From: HGM04593 sp045631205 | GTDB lineage: Bacteria; Bacteroidota; Bacteroidia; Bacteroidales; Bacteroidaceae | Length of the DNA stretch: 64,000 bases | Reading direction: 5' to 3' | NCBI GenBank assembly: GCA_045631205.1 | Contig: JAZQUI010000028.1 | Coordinates: 124,001-188,000 of the forward strand | Shown here: positions 62,201 through 64,000 of the stretch, in pieces | Layout of the letters: the number at the start of each line of letters is the position of its first letter | How positions within the stretch are numbered: the first letter of the stretch is position 1 | Translations under genes and position numbers: made by a program | The notes under the pieces: generated by a model | Told to the model about the DNA's origin: nothing | The model's database searches: none | The model's input: the letters and a program-made list of their open reading frames with translations, nothing else

Positions 62201-62429
62201 GAACAATGTAATGCAGATGATTGCTGATCACCGTTTCGATCTCATCATCAATATTCCCAAGAACCACACAAAACGCGAACTTACAAACGGTTATAGAATA
62301 CGCCGTGCGGCTATCGACCACAACATTCCGTTGATAACCAACGCCCGTCTTGCAAGCGCATTCATACGCGCATTCTGCAAAATAGATGTTAATGCAATGC
62401 CTGTGAAGAGTTGGGACGAGTATAAGTAA
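59208..62429 (+). CDS. carB: Carbamoyl-phosphate synthase, large subunit
   Basis: A 1073-residue synthetase with two ATP-grasp halves, an oligomerisation domain and a C-terminal MGS-like allosteric domain (from about residue 940, VMVSSGASKSKVDLLE). The first half opens LLLGSGALRIGQAGEFDYSG, wording closer to eukaryotic CAD/CPS1 than to E. coli CarB; the second half has VVLGSGAYRIGSSVEFDW. It makes carbamoyl phosphate for pyrimidine and arginine synthesis. The small subunit CarA, needed to supply ammonia from glutamine, is not beside it; the PurF-like gene is its direct neighbour. Confidence 0.95.
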   Translation: MKEQLKKVLLLGSGALRIGQAGEFDYSGSQALKALREEGIQSVLINPNVATIQTSEGIADKVYFLPVDVHNVEEIIKKERPDGILLAFGGQTALNCGTELYQKGILEKYGVKVLGTSVEAIMYTEDRDLFVKKLDEIPMKTPVSQAVESMEDALKAAHKIGFPVMVRSAYALGGLGSGICRDEESFIKLAESAFTFSNQILVEESLKGWKEIEFEVIRDANDHCFTVASMENFDPLGIHTGESIVVAPTCSLTDEQVKFMQEISVKAIRHLGIVGECNIQYAFNAETNDYRVIEVNARLSRSSALASKATGYPLAFVAAKIALGYTLDQIGEMGTPNSAYKAPELDYLICKIPRWDLTKFAGVSRQIGSSMKSVGEIMSIGRTFEEVIQKGLRMIGQGMHGFVGNEHTHFENLDEELANPTDMRVFSIASALEQGYTVERISELTKIDPWFLGKLKNIVDYKNVLMGYNTLEELPEEVLRKAKELGFSDFQIARFVLKNEKNMEAGNLAVRTRRKELNVLPAVKRINTVASEHPELTNYLYMTYGAKGYDVNYYKADKSVVVLGSGAYRIGSSVEFDWCSVNAVQTARKLGYKSIMINYNPETVSTDYDMCDRLYFDELSLERVLDVIDLEQPGGVIVSVGGQIPNNLAMKLHRQSVPILGTSPLSIDRAENRHKFSAMLDQLGIDQPAWKELTSIEEMEDFVNKVGYPVLVRPSYVLSGAAMNVCYNEEELREFLKMAAAVSKEFPVVVSQFMIETKEIEFDAVAQNGEVVEYAISEHVEFAGVHSGDATLVFPAQKIYFETARRIKKISRRIAKELNISGPFNIQFLAKNNEVKVIECNLRASRSFPFVSKILKRNFIETATRIMLGAPYSQPDKSAFDIDWIGVKASQFSFSRLHKADPVLGVDMSSTGEVGCIGDDFEEALLNAMIAVGYSVPEKNVMVSSGASKSKVDLLESTAILAQKGYNIFATSGTAKFLNENGINATPVMWPDEDPDAENNVMQMIADHRFDLIINIPKNHTKRELTNGYRIRRAAIDHNIPLITNARLASAFIRAFCKIDVNAMPVKSWDEYK

Positions 62430-62448
62430 TATCTTATATCTTATTTAT

Positions 62449-62486
62449 ATAACATCAGCACCGGATGCGGTGCTGATGTTATTTTA
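62449..62486 (+). terminator. Intrinsic terminator after carB
   Basis: A perfect 14-base-pair stem (62449-62462 with 62469-62482) with a six-base loop, followed by a T-rich stretch. Confidence 0.8.
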
Positions 62487-62515
62487 TGCTATTTTGTAAA
62501 AAAAATCCTCAAACT

Positions 62516-62547
62516 GTTGCACGATAAAAAAAAATATCCTACCTTTG
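62516..62547 (+). promoter_or_regulatory. Promoter for tRNA-His
   Basis: GTTG (62516-62519), 20-base spacer, TACCTTTG (62540-62547). Confidence 0.6.
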
Positions 62548-62578
62548 CAACGCTTTAAGGGAATTCCTGGAGCTGAAT

Positions 62579-62653
62579 GGTGGTTATAGTTCAGTTGGTT
62601 AGAGCGTCAGATTGTGGTTCTGAATGTCGTGGGTTCGAGTCCCACTATCCACC
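62579..62653 (+). tRNA. tRNA-His (anticodon GTG)
   Basis: A cloverleaf with the extra 5' G(-1) at 62579 opposite C73 at 62653, anticodon stem TCAGA/TCTGA and loop TTGTGGT (anticodon GTG), T-arm GTGGG-TTCGAGT-CCCAC. The acceptor has a U5-U68 mismatch. CCA is encoded at 62654-62656, unlike the tRNA-Thr in this window. Confidence 0.95.
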
Positions 62654-62656
62654 CCA

Positions 62657-62687
62657 AGAGAGAAACAAATGTTTCTCTCTTTTTTTG
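62657..62687 (+). terminator. Intrinsic terminator after tRNA-His
   Basis: AGAGAGAAAC, loop AAAT, GTTTCTCTCT, followed by six T residues. Confidence 0.9.
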
Positions 62688-62695
62688 TATATAGA

Positions 62696-62726
62696 TTTGT
62701 TATCTCTTTTTTTTACCTTATTTTCG
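62696..62726 (+). promoter_or_regulatory. Promoter for the TonB-C gene
   Basis: TTTG (62696-62699), 19-base spacer, TATTTTCG (62719-62726); start codon 18 bases downstream. Confidence 0.65.
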
Positions 62727-62744
62727 CAGAAAACAATTAAGAAT

Positions 62745-63230
62745 ATGCGTACAATAGCTTTGCTTTTGTTTATAATGCTTTTTTCTTTTGATATATCGGC
62801 ACAGAAGAACGATGAAAAGAAAAAAGAGGATATAATTGTGATGCCGCAATACCCCGGTGGTCACGAAGAGATGGTTGAGTATCTTTTTGTGGAAACAAAT
62901 TATCCCGAAGAGGCCTATGTAAAAAACGAGACTGGCGAAGTACTCGTAGGTTTTACTATAGAGGCCGACGGATATATCTCTATGGCACAAGTGTTGAAAG
63001 GTGTTTCACCATCACTCGATGCTGAAGCAGTGCGTGTCGTGCGCAGTATGCCCAAGTGGATTCCCGGTACACGTAATGGTCGCCCGGTGCGCGCAGAATT
63101 GTCGATACCCATTAACTTTAAACTGATACTTAAAAACCATTACTACAACGCCAAAGCCCTTGAAAACGGAATAACAAAACCCAAGGCACGCGAAAAACGT
63201 AAAGCTGCAAAATGGTGGCACGGCGAGTAA
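62745..63230 (+). CDS. Small exported TonB C-terminal-domain protein
   Basis: A 161-residue protein with signal peptide MRTIALLLFIMLFSFDISAQ and a single TonB_C-like domain: MPQYPGGHEEMVEYLFVE, GEVLVGFTIEADGYISMAQV, LDAEAVRVVRSMPKWIPGTR and LSIPINFKL. The C-terminus is strongly basic (KPKAREKRKAAKWWHGE). It shares the domain with the double version at 27943. The start is ATG 62745; the longer reading from 62577 would run through tRNA-His. The Xaa-Pro aminopeptidase gene starts 12 bases after it. Confidence 0.85.
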   Translation: MRTIALLLFIMLFSFDISAQKNDEKKKEDIIVMPQYPGGHEEMVEYLFVETNYPEEAYVKNETGEVLVGFTIEADGYISMAQVLKGVSPSLDAEAVRVVRSMPKWIPGTRNGRPVRAELSIPINFKLILKNHYYNAKALENGITKPKAREKRKAAKWWHGE

Positions 63231-63242
63231 ATATAGCAACGT

Positions 63243-64000
63243 ATGAAACAAGAGATAAGAAATAGGGTAGATGCCTTGCGTGAATATATGTCGTCGCAAG
63301 GGTTGGCGGCTTTTATTGTGGTAAGCAGCGATGCTCACAGTAGCGAATATGTAGCCGATTATTGGAAATCGCGCGAGTGGCTTACAGGTTTCGATGGTTC
63401 GGCAGGAACTGCTGTCGTGACAATGAATGATGCCCGTTTGTGGACCGACTCCCGTTATTGGCTTGCTGCCGAGCAAGTGCTCGACGGTACTGGCATCTTT
63501 TTAATGAAAGCCGGTGATAATAACACCCCTTCTATCACAGAGTGGCTTTGTGAGGTACTCGGAGAGGGTGTAACCGTAGGTATAGACGGTACGGTTTGTA
63601 CAATCTCCGAAACAGAATCCTGGGCAGCTGAATTTGCACCTCACAATATAACACTGAAAACCTCCTGCAAACCTTTTGAGGAGATATGGCACGCACGCCC
63701 ATCAATTCCCATGAACGTAGCGACAGTTATGCCTGTGGTACTTTCCGGTGAAGAGGCTTGCGATAAGATAAATCGCCTGCGTAGTGAATTGTCGAATAAA
63801 AATGCTGCCGGTATGCTTGTCACAATGCTCGATGAGATAGCCTGGCTTACCAACCTGCGCGGCAGTGATGTCGATTATAACCCTGTTGTGGTCTCTTATT
63901 TGCTTGTAACATCAGCAAATGCAACACTTTTTGTCAGCCCCGAGAAACTTACTCCTGAGGTTGTGGCACATCTCTCTTCGGCTGGTATATCCACAGCACC
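63243..64000 (+). CDS. Xaa-Pro aminopeptidase (M24B), partial
   Basis: The gene starts at ATG 63243 and runs off the right edge; about 252 residues are visible. MKQEIRNRVDALREYMSSQG, VSSDAHSSEYVADYWKSREW and GFDGSAGTAVVTMNDARLWTDSRY form the first creatinase-like N-terminal domain of the about 590-residue Xaa-Pro aminopeptidase, and LDEIAWLTNLRGSDVDYNPVV belongs to the second. The metal-binding pita-bread domain lies outside the window. It removes N-terminal residues ahead of proline. It follows the TonB-C gene by 12 bases. Confidence 0.92.
   Translation, partial: MKQEIRNRVDALREYMSSQGLAAFIVVSSDAHSSEYVADYWKSREWLTGFDGSAGTAVVTMNDARLWTDSRYWLAAEQVLDGTGIFLMKAGDNNTPSITEWLCEVLGEGVTVGIDGTVCTISETESWAAEFAPHNITLKTSCKPFEEIWHARPSIPMNVATVMPVVLSGEEACDKINRLRSELSNKNAAGMLVTMLDEIAWLTNLRGSDVDYNPVVVSYLLVTSANATLFVSPEKLTPEVVAHLSSAGISTA

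Noticed and set aside
62577..62744. N-terminal extension of the TonB-C gene
   Set aside because: It would translate through tRNA-His and its terminator; the promoter at 62696-62726 and the signal peptide fix the start at 62745.

Overview
The window looks like a chromosome segment of a gut-type Bacteroidales bacterium. Three things point there. Most genes lack a Shine-Dalgarno sequence and instead sit behind Bacteroidetes sigma-factor promoters (TTTG, about 19-21 bases, then TAnnTTTG or TAnnTTCG). The gene families are typical of the order: secreted TlpA-type thioredoxin proteins, small exported TonB C-terminal-domain proteins, a DUF4251 protein, a NahK-like sugar kinase and a 626-residue PurF-like protein beside a CAD-like CarB. 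Convergent genes share long, near-perfect hairpin terminators. I see no prophage, insertion sequence, CRISPR array or rRNA; a genus cannot be assigned from sequence alone.

Layout. 1-571 is the start of a biotin-dependent carboxyltransferase gene running off the left edge. 975-6309 holds three tandem AMP-binding acyl-CoA synthetase paralogues. 6668-9653 is an amidase plus iorA-iorB; together with paaK and an ACT-domain gene at 17747-19501 these fit aromatic 2-oxoacid (amino acid) fermentation. 9747-12403 carries a NahK-like kinase, an HsdR-N-like nuclease-fold protein and holA. 12486-14893 is a minus-strand operon (exported lipoprotein, rsmG, metallo-hydrolase, small exported protein). 15246-17448 is an SDR plus aldehyde dehydrogenase pair. 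19568-22004 carries an MscS-type channel and ispE.

22274-28803 is an accessory cluster of exported proteins whose signal peptides are almost identical although the mature parts differ: two related unknown proteins, two TlpA-like proteins and a double TonB-C protein. 29007-38162 is mostly housekeeping (YeiH-like exporter, dnaB, trpS, pheT, yebC) with one exported TlpA-family relative that has no thioredoxin domain. 38222-39058 is a DUF4251 gene followed, after an in-frame TGA, by an open proline-rich tail. 39296-41109 is a GH43-like lipoprotein plus nagB. 41177-42955 is a small minus-strand operon (short-repeat protein, GT2 glycosyltransferase, PLC-like protein) that I cannot assign to any known system.

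43188-48481 is a complete glycine-cleavage operon with its lipoate ligase (lplA-gcvT-gcvH-gcvPA-gcvPB), with the P protein split in two. 48559-54705 is a minus-strand run lon-tgt-lptF/G-DEAD helicase. 54912-56809 holds a lipid kinase and trmN6, followed by a tRNA-Thr. 57063-57234 has a promoter, short ORF and terminator that look like a small RNA or attenuator ahead of the purF-like and carB genes (57301-62429). The right end has tRNA-His, a TonB-C exported protein and a truncated Xaa-Pro aminopeptidase.

Most worth follow-up: the in-frame TGA with proline-rich tail (38222-38455), the leader RNA candidate at 57063-57234, the mirror-image promoters at 11346-11374, the signal-peptide cassette repeats at 22274-25515, and the repeat protein/GT2/PLC-like operon at 41177-42955.
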